DNA of 64,000 bases from CALMEC01 sp963765105 (GTDB lineage: Bacteria > Actinomycetota > Thermoleophilia > Miltoncostaeales > Miltoncostaeaceae). How positions within the stretch are numbered: the first letter of the stretch is position 1; each line of letters opens with the position of its first letter. The position numbers and the translations under genes were made by a program. Below, piece after piece: positions 1 through 7,870 of the stretch. The stretch covers positions 744,001-808,000 of the forward strand of contig CAVXUW010000002.1 in assembly GCA_963765105.1 (NCBI GenBank). Direction: 5' to 3'. Under the pieces are notes generated by a model. The model made no database searches and was not told where the DNA came from. It saw only the letters and a program-made list of their open reading frames with translations.

Positions 1-143
1 CGTACACAATGGTCAAGGACCTTCGTACCGGCCACGAGGTCGGAAATGTGCAAGGAGTGTTCGACGGCGACCTCGACGGATTCATCCGGGCCGAGCTCGA
101 ACGGCGTGCCAAAGCGCGTTCCCAGGAGCCCTCCGGCAGTTGA
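1..143 (+). CDS. prfB: Peptide chain release factor 2, C-terminal fragment
   Basis: This is the 3' end of a gene whose start lies left of the window; the frame opens at base 3 and stops with TGA at 141-143. The 46 visible residues match the RF2 C-terminus: a VKDLRTGHEVGNVQGVFDGDLDGF-like block split here as VKDLRTG..GN..GV.DGDLDGFI, followed by a basic tail. RF2 releases nascent chains at UGA and UAA codons. The GGQ and anticodon-like parts are outside the window. prfB immediately upstream of ftsEX is a common actinobacterial order, which supports the call. RF1 and RF2 tails differ in this block, and RF2 fits better. Confidence 0.85.
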   Translation, partial: YTMVKDLRTGHEVGNVQGVFDGDLDGFIRAELERRAKARSQEPSGS

Positions 144-219
144 TTGCGCGCCGAGGGCAGGTGTCCGGGCCACGGTTGCGAACTCTGTGTGAGTCGGGCC
201 ACCGCGGCCCCCGGCGCGT

Positions 220-249
220 TTGACAGGGACGCGACGACCTGGCTACCCT
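220..249 (+). promoter_or_regulatory. Sigma70-type promoter for ftsEX
   Basis: TTGACA at 220-225, an 18-nt spacer and TACCCT at 244-249 form a good housekeeping promoter in the gap after prfB. It predicts a start near 256 and a leader of about 145 nt to TTG 401 or about 235 nt to ATG 491. The rest of 144-490 holds no separate gene; a GGGCC/GGCCC inverted repeat near 197-211 might help terminate prfB transcripts. Confidence 0.55.
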
Positions 250-490
250 GATTGGCGACAACGACCTGGATCCGCAGAAGAAAATCTTAGAGAGCAGCGA
301 AAACACGGGGCCCTTCGCCAATGGAGGCGACGACATCACCGAGGCCACCTCATCAGGTACCCCGGACCAAACCCCATCTCCCGAGCCCACCGCAGATGAT
401 TTGTGGGCCGATTCCCCGGATGATCTCGCCCCGGTCGAGTCCACTGGCCGCACGGGACGACGCTCCGTGCTTCGGCCGGGCAGCGGCCCG

Positions 491-1177
491 ATGGTGGTCT
501 TCGACAACGTCACCAAGACCTACCCCGGCAACATCACCGCTCTCGACAGCTTGTCGCTGTCGATCGATTCCGGTGAGTTCGTCTTCCTTGTCGGCGCCTC
601 GGGCTCCGGCAAGTCGACGTTTATTCGCTTGCTCATTCGCGAACTCGAGATCAGTGACGGGCGCCTCATGATCGGCGCGCGTGACCTCGGCAAAATTCAC
701 AAGGGCAAGGTCCCCTACCTGCGCCGTGAAATCGGTTGCGTGTTCCAGGACTACAAGCTCCTCCCACGACGGAACGTCGCGGAGAACGTCGCCTACGCAC
801 TTGAGGTAACCGGCGACTCTCCCCGGTCGATCCGGCGCAAGGTTCCGGAGATGTTGGCGTTGGTGGGTCTGGCCGAGAAGGCCGCCCGTCTGCCTCACGA
901 GCTCTCCGGTGGCGAGCAGCAGCGCGTGTCGATCGCGCGGGCGTTCGTCAATCACCCGGCGCTACTCATCGCCGACGAGCCCACCGGTAACCTCGACCCC
1001 GAGACGTCCATTGGCATCATGCAGCTGCTCTACCGCATCAACCGCACCGGGACGACAGTGATTATGGCCACCCATGACCGCGACCTCGTCGACAAGATGC
1101 AGATGCGTGTGGTCGAGCTCTCCGGCGGGAAACTCGTCCGTGACCAGCGTCGCGGCGCCTACCAAGTGGGCGACTGA
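491..1177 (+). CDS. ftsE: Cell division ATP-binding protein FtsE
   Basis: FtsE is the ABC ATPase that partners FtsX at the divisome to control peptidoglycan hydrolases. From ATG 491 the protein has 228 residues, the usual family length. Walker A GASGSGKST is at about 35-43, the Q-loop Gln at about 86, the signature LSGGEQQR at about 138-145, Walker B LLIADE at about 158-163 and the switch His at about 195. It overlaps ftsX by one base (TGATG). The same frame stays open upstream to 224 and contains a TTG at 401 that would add 30 acidic, Pro/Ser-rich residues. ATG 491 was chosen because FtsE proteins normally begin with the MxxFxxVxKxY strand, but neither start has a strong ribosome binding site. 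Confidence 0.93.
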   Translation: MVVFDNVTKTYPGNITALDSLSLSIDSGEFVFLVGASGSGKSTFIRLLIRELEISDGRLMIGARDLGKIHKGKVPYLRREIGCVFQDYKLLPRRNVAENVAYALEVTGDSPRSIRRKVPEMLALVGLAEKAARLPHELSGGEQQRVSIARAFVNHPALLIADEPTGNLDPETSIGIMQLLYRINRTGTTVIMATHDRDLVDKMQMRVVELSGGKLVRDQRRGAYQVGD

Positions 1178-2082
1178 TGAACGGTCGACTGCGTTTCTTC
1201 TCACTCGAGGCAATCCGCTCCATCCGTTCGAACGCGGCAATCTCGTTTGCCGCCACGGCAACCGTGTTGGTCGCGATCGCCATGCTCGGGCTCTTCCTTG
1301 CCGTGTTCTCCTGGACTCAGGGGCAGCTCACTGCGCAGGAGAAGAAGCTCGACCTACGGGCCTTCGTGAAACTCGATGCGACGGCAGAAGACGTTGCTGC
1401 TGCGTCCGCGGCGATCAAAGCTCATCCCAATGTGGCGGGCCAGAAGTTCCTGTCAAGCGAGGACGTCTACGCGGAGAAGAACAAAGAACTCGGCGACCTG
1501 CTGGGCGTGTTGCCGGACGGCTTCAATCCCTACCCGGCGACATTCGTGATTCAGCCGGACGATCCGAAGAACATCGAGAAGATCGCCGCTGACCTGAGCT
1601 CGGCGAACTACTGGCTCAAAGACAAAACGACGAAGACCGGCTTCAGCCTCGATCAGGATACGACTGAGAAGTTCATCTCTGCATTGCGCGTATTGCGATG
1701 GGGTGGTTTTGCCCTCATGTCAATTCTCGTGATCGCCGCGGTCTTCCTCATCGGCAACACCATCCGTCTGTCCATCTTCGCGCGCCGTCGTGAGGTTGAA
1801 GTGATGCGCTTGGTGGGGGCAACCAACTGGTTCATCCGTTGGCCGTTCATCATCGAGGGGCTTATCTTCGGTTTGATTGGAGCGGTCGCGGCGGTCTTGC
1901 TCCTCCTCTTTGCCAAGTTCCTTATCGTCGATCGTGTGCTCGACGTGAGCAACAGCCCGCTCAACAGCGCCGACGACACCAGCCTTGGTCTGTCGCTCCT
2001 GGCGCTGATCATGATCGGGTCCGGTGCGGTTTTGGGCGCACTCGGGAGCGGCATCACGCTGCGGCGCTTCCTTAAGGTCTAA
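1177..2082 (+). CDS. ftsX: Cell division membrane protein FtsX
   Basis: FtsX is the permease-like partner of FtsE and relays ATP hydrolysis to cell wall hydrolases outside the membrane. The 301 residues show the expected layout: a short cytoplasmic N-terminus, one membrane segment at about 22-44, an extracellular domain at about 45-170, then three segments near 178-196, 226-248 and 274-293. The juxtamembrane stretch RRREVEVMRLVGAT before the third helix is typical of FtsX. ATG 1177 overlaps the ftsE stop, so translation is coupled. Confidence 0.93.
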   Translation: MNGRLRFFSLEAIRSIRSNAAISFAATATVLVAIAMLGLFLAVFSWTQGQLTAQEKKLDLRAFVKLDATAEDVAAASAAIKAHPNVAGQKFLSSEDVYAEKNKELGDLLGVLPDGFNPYPATFVIQPDDPKNIEKIAADLSSANYWLKDKTTKTGFSLDQDTTEKFISALRVLRWGGFALMSILVIAAVFLIGNTIRLSIFARRREVEVMRLVGATNWFIRWPFIIEGLIFGLIGAVAAVLLLLFAKFLIVDRVLDVSNSPLNSADDTSLGLSLLALIMIGSGAVLGALGSGITLRRFLKV

Positions 2083-2127
2083 AACGCCCGTTTCTCGGCG
2101 CCTTCCGACGAAACCGCCCTATCATCG

Positions 2128-3363
2128 GTGGGGCACGTGAACACACCATCATCTTCGCCGCGTCGCACGGCTCGCGTCCTCAGTGTGCTCCTCACCGTCC
2201 TTCTGGTCAGCCTGGTCTTTCTGCTGGGTGTGTGGGTGGGAGGCCACCCTCGCCAAACCGGGCTCGACCGCCTGCCCGACGCCATCGCCAATCGACTCGT
2301 CGACGAGGACCGCACGGCACTACCCACACAGGTGCTTGCGATCCTGCGTCGCGACTACTACAAGCCGATCGACGAAAAGGTCGCCAACCGCATCGAGGAC
2401 CTCAGCGTCGAGACCCTGGTCAAGGAGCTGGGTGACCCATACACCGAGTACCTCGATCCGAAGGAATACCTAACGTTCCAGGACCAACGTGCCGGCACGT
2501 ACGTGGGTGTTGGCATCGAGTGGCACCCCGTCGGGGAGCTCGCCGAGATCGTCCGAGTCGTCCCGGGCGGGCCCGCCGCCAAGGCTGGGATAAAGGCAAA
2601 GGATCGCATCGTGGCCGTCGATGGCAAACCGGTCGAGGCGCCCAAGTTCGTCACGATGCAGACGATCAAGGGTGAGGCTGGCACCGACGTGAAACTGCGC
2701 ATCGCCCGAGCGAAGGACGCCGAACGTGAGTTCGCAGTCACCCGTGCCGAGATTCGTGAGCGCGTCGTTGATGGGCGTATCGAGAACGTCGGCGATCGGC
2801 GCATCGGCTATGTCCGCCTCGATCGATTCACCAGCGGCTCCGGCAAAGCGTTCTCATCCGAGGTTCGGCGCCTCATCAACGACAAGAAGGCGACGGGTCT
2901 TGTGTTCGATCTACGGTCCGACCCGGGAGGGCTCGTCGAGGAGGCGATCGACGTCGCGAGCGTCTTCCTGCCCAACAACGCACCGATTGCCAGAACCACC
3001 GAGCGTCGGGGCAAGGGCGACACCCTCAGCGCCCGGGGCGGGGCCATCAGCTCCAACGTTCCTGTGGTGATTCTGGTGGACCAAGACTCGGCCAGTGCCA
3101 GCGAGATCGTCGCCGGTGCTCTGCGCGACGCCGGTCGTGCCCGCCTGGTGGGTACGCGCACATTCGGCAAGGCGCTCATCCAAACGTCACGTTCGCTGGC
3201 CAACGGGGGTGCCATCAAGTTCACTACGGCCAGCTACCTCACGCCCAAAGGCTTTGACCTGGGAGTGAAGGGCCTGCCGCCGGATGTCGAGATTGCCGAC
3301 GATCCGAAGACGGAGCCGGATGAGGCGCTTCAAAAGGCGCTTTCCGAGGTGGCGGCCCGCTGA
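2128..3363 (+). CDS. Carboxy-terminal processing protease (S41 family)
   Basis: A C-terminal processing peptidase of 411 residues that acts outside the cytoplasmic membrane on exported proteins. An N-terminal signal anchor covers about 17-38, a PDZ domain about 115-200, and the S41 core follows. The Ser/Lys dyad is visible as Ser323 in DSASASEI and Lys348 in TFGKA, with the usual spacing of 25. GTG 2128 gives the longest form. GTG 2137 is an alternative, since a TATCAT box at 2120-2125 would start transcription just before it. The gene follows ftsX by 45 bp, and a ctp gene after ftsEX is a recurring arrangement that suggests a cell-envelope or division role. The start is uncertain; the family is not. 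Confidence 0.9.
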   Translation: MGHVNTPSSSPRRTARVLSVLLTVLLVSLVFLLGVWVGGHPRQTGLDRLPDAIANRLVDEDRTALPTQVLAILRRDYYKPIDEKVANRIEDLSVETLVKELGDPYTEYLDPKEYLTFQDQRAGTYVGVGIEWHPVGELAEIVRVVPGGPAAKAGIKAKDRIVAVDGKPVEAPKFVTMQTIKGEAGTDVKLRIARAKDAEREFAVTRAEIRERVVDGRIENVGDRRIGYVRLDRFTSGSGKAFSSEVRRLINDKKATGLVFDLRSDPGGLVEEAIDVASVFLPNNAPIARTTERRGKGDTLSARGGAISSNVPVVILVDQDSASASEIVAGALRDAGRARLVGTRTFGKALIQTSRSLANGGAIKFTTASYLTPKGFDLGVKGLPPDVEIADDPKTEPDEALQKALSEVAAR

Positions 3364-3413
3364 GTCGCCAGCATCGCGGACCCCGGCCCGGCACCGTTGT
3401 TGTCGGCGAGCTC

Positions 3414-5147
3414 GTGGGCGCTGGCCGCGGGCTGGCTGTCGAGCCGGTGTTCGAGCGCGGCCAGCCCCTTCGCCTGGGGCGTCAGGGCCAGCAGGGACGA
3501 ATCGGCGACCTTGTCACCGCAGTCGCGGGACGCGGCTCGCCGCGCATTGTCGCCGTCCACGGCTCCGCACGTTCCCCCCGGGCGGCGATGGCGGCATTGC
3601 TCGCCAACGAGGAGCTGGGTCGACCATTCCCCAAAGCCGTCATGGCCGAAGCCGATGATGTGGCGGCCGACGCCACCGTGGTCGACGCCGGCCGCCGCGA
3701 CCTCACCGACCAGCGTGTCATCACCATCGACCCCGAAGGTGCGAAAGACCATGACGACGCGGTTTCCGTGGTGCGCGAGGGCCAGTCGATTCGCCTGTGG
3801 GTTCACATCGCCGACGTCGCCCGCTACGTGCGTTTCGGCGGCGCGATTGACAAAGAAGCTGCCCGTCGCGGCAACTCGGTCTACGTGCCAGGCATGGTCG
3901 ACCCGATGCTCCCGCCTCGCCTGTCGAATGACGTGTGCAGCCTGCGCCCCGGCGACGACCGCAAAGTGGTGACGGCTGAGATGCTGATCAGCTCCGACGG
4001 TTTGGTGACCGAGTCGCGCTTCTACCGCGCGCTCATTCACTCACGGCGCCGCCTCACCTACCCCGACGTCGATGCTTTGTTCGCCGGTGGTTCGTTGGAT
4101 GACCCGGCGTTGGAGGACGATCTCACCATCGTGCGTGATCTCGCGAAGCGGCTGCGCGAGCGGCGTATGGCGCGCGGCGCGCTCGGCATCGAGACCGGTG
4201 AGCCGAGCTTCACCTTCGACGGCGACCGCCTCGTGGGTGTGGAAATCGAGGGGCAAACGGAATCTCACAGTTTGGTCGAGGAATGCATGATTGCCGCCAA
4301 CGAAGCGGTGGCCCGCTACATGCTCGACCGCGGGCGCGCAACGATCTTTCGCCATCACGACGACCCCCCGCAAGCCGCCATTGAGACCCTCTACGAGCGT
4401 CTCGCCGAACTGGGCATCGAGACACCCACCCTTGCGGAAGGTGATCTCACGCCCACCCAGTGTGCCCAGGCGGCGGTGGCGGCCGCCGGGGCAATCGCAC
4501 GCCACATCACCCGGCATGGCGGGGATCGGGCCCTCCCGGTGCTGGTGCTGCAGGCACTTCGCCGGGCCTACTACTCATCGGAGCATGTCGGACACTCCGG
4601 CCTCGCGAGCTCTGCGTACCTCCACTTCACCTCGCCGATCCGCCGTTACCCGGACCTGGCCGCTCACCGTGCCCTCCTCGACGCCCTCGGACTCGATGAT
4701 CCGGCGGCTGATCCGTCCGACCTGGCCGAGGCCGCCGACCGCAGCTCGTTTACCGAGCAGATCGCCACGAAACTGGAACGTCGCGCCGACCGCGTCTGCC
4801 TGGCCTTTCTCGTGAGCGAAGAGATCCGCACGGACCCTGAGCGGGTCTTTGACGGTCAGGTGACGGGCGTCGGTGACGCCGGTGTCTTCGTTGCTTTCGG
4901 TCCAGACAATGCTTTCGACGGCTACCTCCCCGCCCGCCGCATACCCGGCGACTGGTGGCGCCCCGACCCACTCGGCGTCGTTCTGGTGGGTGAGGAACAC
5001 GGTGGTCGTATCGCCGTGGGTGATGCCATCTCGATTCGTGTGGTGGACATCGAAGCGTTGCGCGGGCGTGTTGACCTCGAACCCGCCGACGCTCCCCGCA
5101 GACAGCCCAGCCCTGCCCCCCGTGGTCATCGCCCTCGACGGCGCTAA
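3414..5147 (+). CDS. RNB-domain exoribonuclease (RNase II/R family)
   Basis: A 3'-to-5' exoribonuclease of the RNase II/R superfamily. The RNB catalytic block DPEGAKDHDDAVSV is at about 106-119 and supplies the metal-binding Asp106, Asp112, Asp114 and Asp115. The conserved HFTSPIRRYPDL element is present near 400-415, and an S1-like RNA-binding domain (DGQVTGVGDAGVFVAF) lies near the C-terminus. At 577 residues it is shorter than proteobacterial RNase R, as its N-terminal cold-shock domains are reduced. The frame is open upstream to a CTG at 3360 that overlaps the protease stop as CTGA and would add 18 residues. The next gene is smpB, and RNase R with SmpB-tmRNA is a known pairing for clearing stalled mRNAs. 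Confidence 0.9.
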   Translation: MGAGRGLAVEPVFERGQPLRLGRQGQQGRIGDLVTAVAGRGSPRIVAVHGSARSPRAAMAALLANEELGRPFPKAVMAEADDVAADATVVDAGRRDLTDQRVITIDPEGAKDHDDAVSVVREGQSIRLWVHIADVARYVRFGGAIDKEAARRGNSVYVPGMVDPMLPPRLSNDVCSLRPGDDRKVVTAEMLISSDGLVTESRFYRALIHSRRRLTYPDVDALFAGGSLDDPALEDDLTIVRDLAKRLRERRMARGALGIETGEPSFTFDGDRLVGVEIEGQTESHSLVEECMIAANEAVARYMLDRGRATIFRHHDDPPQAAIETLYERLAELGIETPTLAEGDLTPTQCAQAAVAAAGAIARHITRHGGDRALPVLVLQALRRAYYSSEHVGHSGLASSAYLHFTSPIRRYPDLAAHRALLDALGLDDPAADPSDLAEAADRSSFTEQIATKLERRADRVCLAFLVSEEIRTDPERVFDGQVTGVGDAGVFVAFGPDNAFDGYLPARRIPGDWWRPDPLGVVLVGEEHGGRIAVGDAISIRVVDIEALRGRVDLEPADAPRRQPSPAPRGHRPRRR

Positions 5148-5159
5148 AGTCCAACGCCC

Positions 5160-5639
5160 ATGGGCGCGAAGAAGAAAAAGGACGACGACCGGTTTCGCGA
5201 TATCGCGCAGAACCGCAAGGCCTTCCACGAGTATGAGATCACCGACCGTCTCGAGGCCGGCCTCGTGCTGATGGGCAGCGAGGTGAAGGGCTTGCGTGAA
5301 CGCGGGGCCAGTATCCGCGACTCGTATGCGCAGCTCCGCGAGGGCGAAGCGTTCCTGGTGGGTCTCCACATTCCCGAGTACGAGAACGCGCGGTACGGCC
5401 ACGAGCCCACGCGGACTCGCAAGCTGCTGCTTCACCGGCGCGAGATCGAACGGTTGGGCGAGGCAATGAACGAAAAGGGCCTGTCGATCATCCCGTTGCG
5501 TGTGTACTTCAAGGACGGCCGCGCCAAGGTTGAAATCGGCGTGGGCCGCGGCAAGAAGATCTACGACAAGCGTCGCTCCATCGCCGAACGCGACGCGCGA
5601 CGCGAAACCGACCGGGCCGTGAAGCTGCGCAACCGATGA
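5160..5639 (+). CDS. smpB: SsrA-binding protein SmpB
   Basis: SmpB binds tmRNA and delivers it to ribosomes stalled on broken mRNAs. The 159 residues are the normal length. N-terminal NRKAFHEYEI, then GLVLMGSEVKGLRERGASIRD and the barrel motif EYENARYGHEP are diagnostic. The C-terminal tail is rich in Lys/Arg (YDKRRSIAERDARRE) and is expected to enter the mRNA channel. The gene starts 12 bp after the RNB nuclease and overlaps the next gene by ATGA. Its RNA partner ssrA lies about 5 kb downstream in this window. Confidence 0.97.
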   Translation: MGAKKKKDDDRFRDIAQNRKAFHEYEITDRLEAGLVLMGSEVKGLRERGASIRDSYAQLREGEAFLVGLHIPEYENARYGHEPTRTRKLLLHRREIERLGEAMNEKGLSIIPLRVYFKDGRAKVEIGVGRGKKIYDKRRSIAERDARRETDRAVKLRNR

Positions 5640-6034
5640 CCGGTCGGCAGCAGGTGAGCACCGGAACGCCATGGGAGCCGCTCGTTGGCTACAGCCGGGC
5701 GGTCCGTGTGGGGAATCAGGTCTGGGTGTCCGGCACCACCGCGACCGACGCAGCGGGGAACCTCGTTGGCGCCGATGACCCTGCGGCGCAAACCAAACAA
5801 ATTCTCGACAACGTTGCGTCAGCGCTCGCCCGGGTGGGGGCGTCCATGAATGATGTCGTTCGAACACGCATCTCTGTCACGGACATCAGCCGGTGGGAGG
5901 AGGTGGGCCGGGCTCACGGCGCCGTGTTCGGTGACATCCGCCCGGCCACCGCGATGGTGGAGGTCAGTCGCCTCATCGATCCGGCGATGCTCGTCGAGAT
6001 CGAGGTTGACGCACTCATTACGGAGCAACCATGA
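5636..6034 (+). CDS. RidA/YjgF-like protein
   Basis: A 132-residue protein of the RidA (YjgF/YER057c/UK114) fold, a family that deaminates reactive enamine/imine intermediates. The fold elements VWVSGTTATD, AQTKQILDNVASALARVGASMNDVVRTRISVTDI and ATAMVEVSRL are clear. The Arg of the archetypal PAR(S/T) motif, which binds the substrate carboxylate, is replaced: here it reads RPATAMVEV. It therefore belongs to one of the RidA-like subfamilies and its substrate cannot be assigned. Its ATG overlaps the smpB stop (ATGA), and its stop region overlaps the next start. Confidence 0.85.
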   Translation: MTGRQQVSTGTPWEPLVGYSRAVRVGNQVWVSGTTATDAAGNLVGADDPAAQTKQILDNVASALARVGASMNDVVRTRISVTDISRWEEVGRAHGAVFGDIRPATAMVEVSRLIDPAMLVEIEVDALITEQP

Positions 6035-6450
6035 ACCGCCACGCGCGAGTACGCGTGGCACAGGGAGTCGTTCTTCTCGGCGCGGTCACGCTTGCACTGT
6101 CACTCGCGTTCCCGTGGTACGAAGGTATCCTCCGTGACGCCTTTCGTGGTGAGTCTGACGTCCAGGTGCACTCCGCCTGGCGGGCGTTCAGCTTCATCGA
6201 TCTCGCGCTGCTCGGCTGCGCCATTCTGGCCGGCGGCGTCACAGTGGGACGCCTCACGGGACGCGTCGATCCCACCGTTGGTCCCGTCGTCATCATCATC
6301 GGGGTCCTCGCCGTTGCGTTGGTTCTCTACCGAATGCTGGTGCAACCCGATTTCGCCCCGCTCCTGCAGCTGCGCTGGGGAGCGTTCGCGGCCCTCGGCG
6401 CGGCCGTCGCGGTGCTGGCCGCCGGCGTTGTCGTGGAACGTGGGTCGTGA
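6031..6450 (+). CDS. Small four-helix membrane protein (paralogue of the 6858 gene)
   Basis: I recognise no named family. The 139 residues form about four membrane helices (around 9-26, 48-68, 84-102 and 113-132) with a short loop after a conserved PWY. The motifs PWY, AF.FID.(A/V)L, VL(Y/F)R and W(G)xFxALGA recur at matching positions in the protein encoded at 6858-7286, so the two are diverged paralogues. It overlaps both neighbours by 4 bp and is probably co-translated with the RidA-like gene and the 6447 gene. Confidence 0.7.
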   Translation: MNRHARVRVAQGVVLLGAVTLALSLAFPWYEGILRDAFRGESDVQVHSAWRAFSFIDLALLGCAILAGGVTVGRLTGRVDPTVGPVVIIIGVLAVALVLYRMLVQPDFAPLLQLRWGAFAALGAAVAVLAAGVVVERGS

Positions 6451-6788
6451 GCCGCGAACTCCCCCACGGTATCCGGGCGGGTGAGGCTGCTGCTCTCGCG
6501 CAGATCGGTCGCTACCTGTTGGAGCAGCCCACCCGTGTGCTGGTCCGGATCCCGGTTGCCCTGGCCGATGCGGCGGTCGCGGCGTGGGAGCGGGAGGATG
6601 GTGAGACAGTCGACGATCGAGAAAGCCCCGAGGAGCGGCACGCGCGCCACCGCGCCGGGGCTCTTGCCCTGATTGGCTGCGCCCTCGCCGACCGTGGGGT
6701 GGCGGATGGTGGCGACATCGAGGTAGAACTTGACGCCTGGCAGATCGGCGACGCGCTCAACGCGGCCGATGATGTTGGTCTCATCTAG
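6447..6788 (+). CDS. Hypothetical protein, soluble, 113 residues
   Basis: GTG start overlapping the previous stop (GTGA). The sequence is predicted soluble and helical, acidic overall, with an Ala-rich helical N-terminal half (about 10-48), a charged middle (REDGETVDDRESPEERHARH) and a final strand/helix (DIEVELDAWQIGDALNAADD). No known domain or active-site motif is visible. It lies between two genes for paralogous membrane proteins and may act with them, but that is only positional. Confidence 0.65.
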   Translation: MSRELPHGIRAGEAAALAQIGRYLLEQPTRVLVRIPVALADAAVAAWEREDGETVDDRESPEERHARHRAGALALIGCALADRGVADGGDIEVELDAWQIGDALNAADDVGLI

Positions 6789-6857
6789 AGGGGCGGAATC
6801 CGTAACGTCGAACGACTTTTCTGCAGTCATATACGAACAAAAGACGCGGAGGCTCCG

Positions 6858-7286
6858 GTGGAACGTTTGTCAAAAGGAGACATGATCTCCTTGGGGGGCG
6901 CAGTCGCCCTGTTCATCTCCTTGTTTAGCCCGTGGTACGGGGTCGATACGGGAGACATTCCTGGCGGTGTCCCTGATTTCGCGAAGGACCTCGTCGGCAA
7001 CTTCTCTGCGAGCGGATTTGAGGCTTTTCGCTTCATTGACATCGTGCTGGTTCTGCTTGCGATCGGCTCGGGTACGCTCATCATCCTCTGCAACATGGGG
7101 AAGATCGATCGCAGCCTGAAGCGGCTGGTCGAATCCATCGGCAGCTTTGCGGCGCTCGCCGTCCTGTTCCGCCTTTTCATCCACCCGGCCGATGGGCTCG
7201 GCGTGAAGTGGGGCATCTTCCTCGCTCTGATCGGCGCAGTCGCTATTGCCCTGGGTCAGTCCCTCACCCGCATGGGCAAGATCTAG
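6858..7286 (+). CDS. Small four-helix membrane protein (paralogue of the 6031 gene)
   Basis: 142 residues with about four membrane helices. GTG 6858 is preceded by GCGGAGG at 6845-6851, a strong ribosome binding site. SPWYG near residue 27, FRFIDIVLVLLAI near 59-71 and VLFRLFIHPADGLGVKWGIF near 98-118 align with the 6031 protein, showing an old duplication. Function unknown. A TATACG box at 6829-6834 could be a promoter of its own. The stop shares four bases with the stop of the convergent lutC. Confidence 0.7.
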   Translation: MERLSKGDMISLGGAVALFISLFSPWYGVDTGDIPGGVPDFAKDLVGNFSASGFEAFRFIDIVLVLLAIGSGTLIILCNMGKIDRSLKRLVESIGSFAALAVLFRLFIHPADGLGVKWGIFLALIGAVAIALGQSLTRMGKI

Positions 7287-7870
7287 ATCACAATCACGTG
7301 CTCGGCCAGCGCTCCGTGCGCGCCGTAGGTGGTGATCTTCTCGACGTCGCTGGTGCGGCTCGGTCCGGAAACAAGTGACACTCCGGACGGGGCTGCGCCG
7401 GCGGCGTAGGTGAGCCGCAGCGCGTCGGCCAAGGTTGGCACGATGCGCTCGCGAGGCAGGATGGCGAGGTGCCACCATCCCACTGCGTCGAGGGCCCGGC
7501 CGTGCGTCGGGGAGCTTTCGATCACGAGGGTGCCGCGCTCGGCGACACCGTAGCTCGGCAGAGTGATGGCACAGGTGGGGGCGCCGTCGAGGCCGAGCAG
7601 GTCGCGCCAGCCACGTTCGGTGGGCCACGTGGTCACCTCGATCCCGGCGGACGTGAGGGTATCGACCAGGCGGAGCTGAGAGAGCTGCGGATCGGACGGC
7701 ACCAAGGCTCGTGTCGCCCCCCATATCGCGATCTGGGCTTGGCAGGCATCGGAACATGCTGACGCGTCGACAGCGGCCCCGGTGGCGCGCCGGCGACCCA
7801 ATGCGCCGATGAACTGGTCGACTAGGGCGTCGGTGGCCATCGCGTGGGCAGGTCGCGTTGAGAGGTCCAT
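7283..7870 (-). CDS. lutC: Lactate utilization protein LutC (LUD domain)
   Basis: Third gene of the lutABC cluster, a non-flavin L-lactate oxidation complex feeding electrons to the respiratory chain. The 195 residues carry the LUD domain, with a strand GVAERGTLVIESS and the C-terminal block VSGPSRTSDVEKITTYGAHGA, close to the LutC consensus SGPSRTADIE..LGVHGP. ATG 7870 gives a 49-bp overlap with lutB; the internal ATG at 7840 would cut this to 19 bp and is equally plausible. Order and strand match lutA-lutB-lutC. Confidence 0.88.
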   Translation of the reverse strand: MDLSTRPAHAMATDALVDQFIGALGRRRATGAAVDASACSDACQAQIAIWGATRALVPSDPQLSQLRLVDTLTSAGIEVTTWPTERGWRDLLGLDGAPTCAITLPSYGVAERGTLVIESSPTHGRALDAVGWWHLAILPRERIVPTLADALRLTYAAGAAPSGVSLVSGPSRTSDVEKITTYGAHGALAEHVIVI

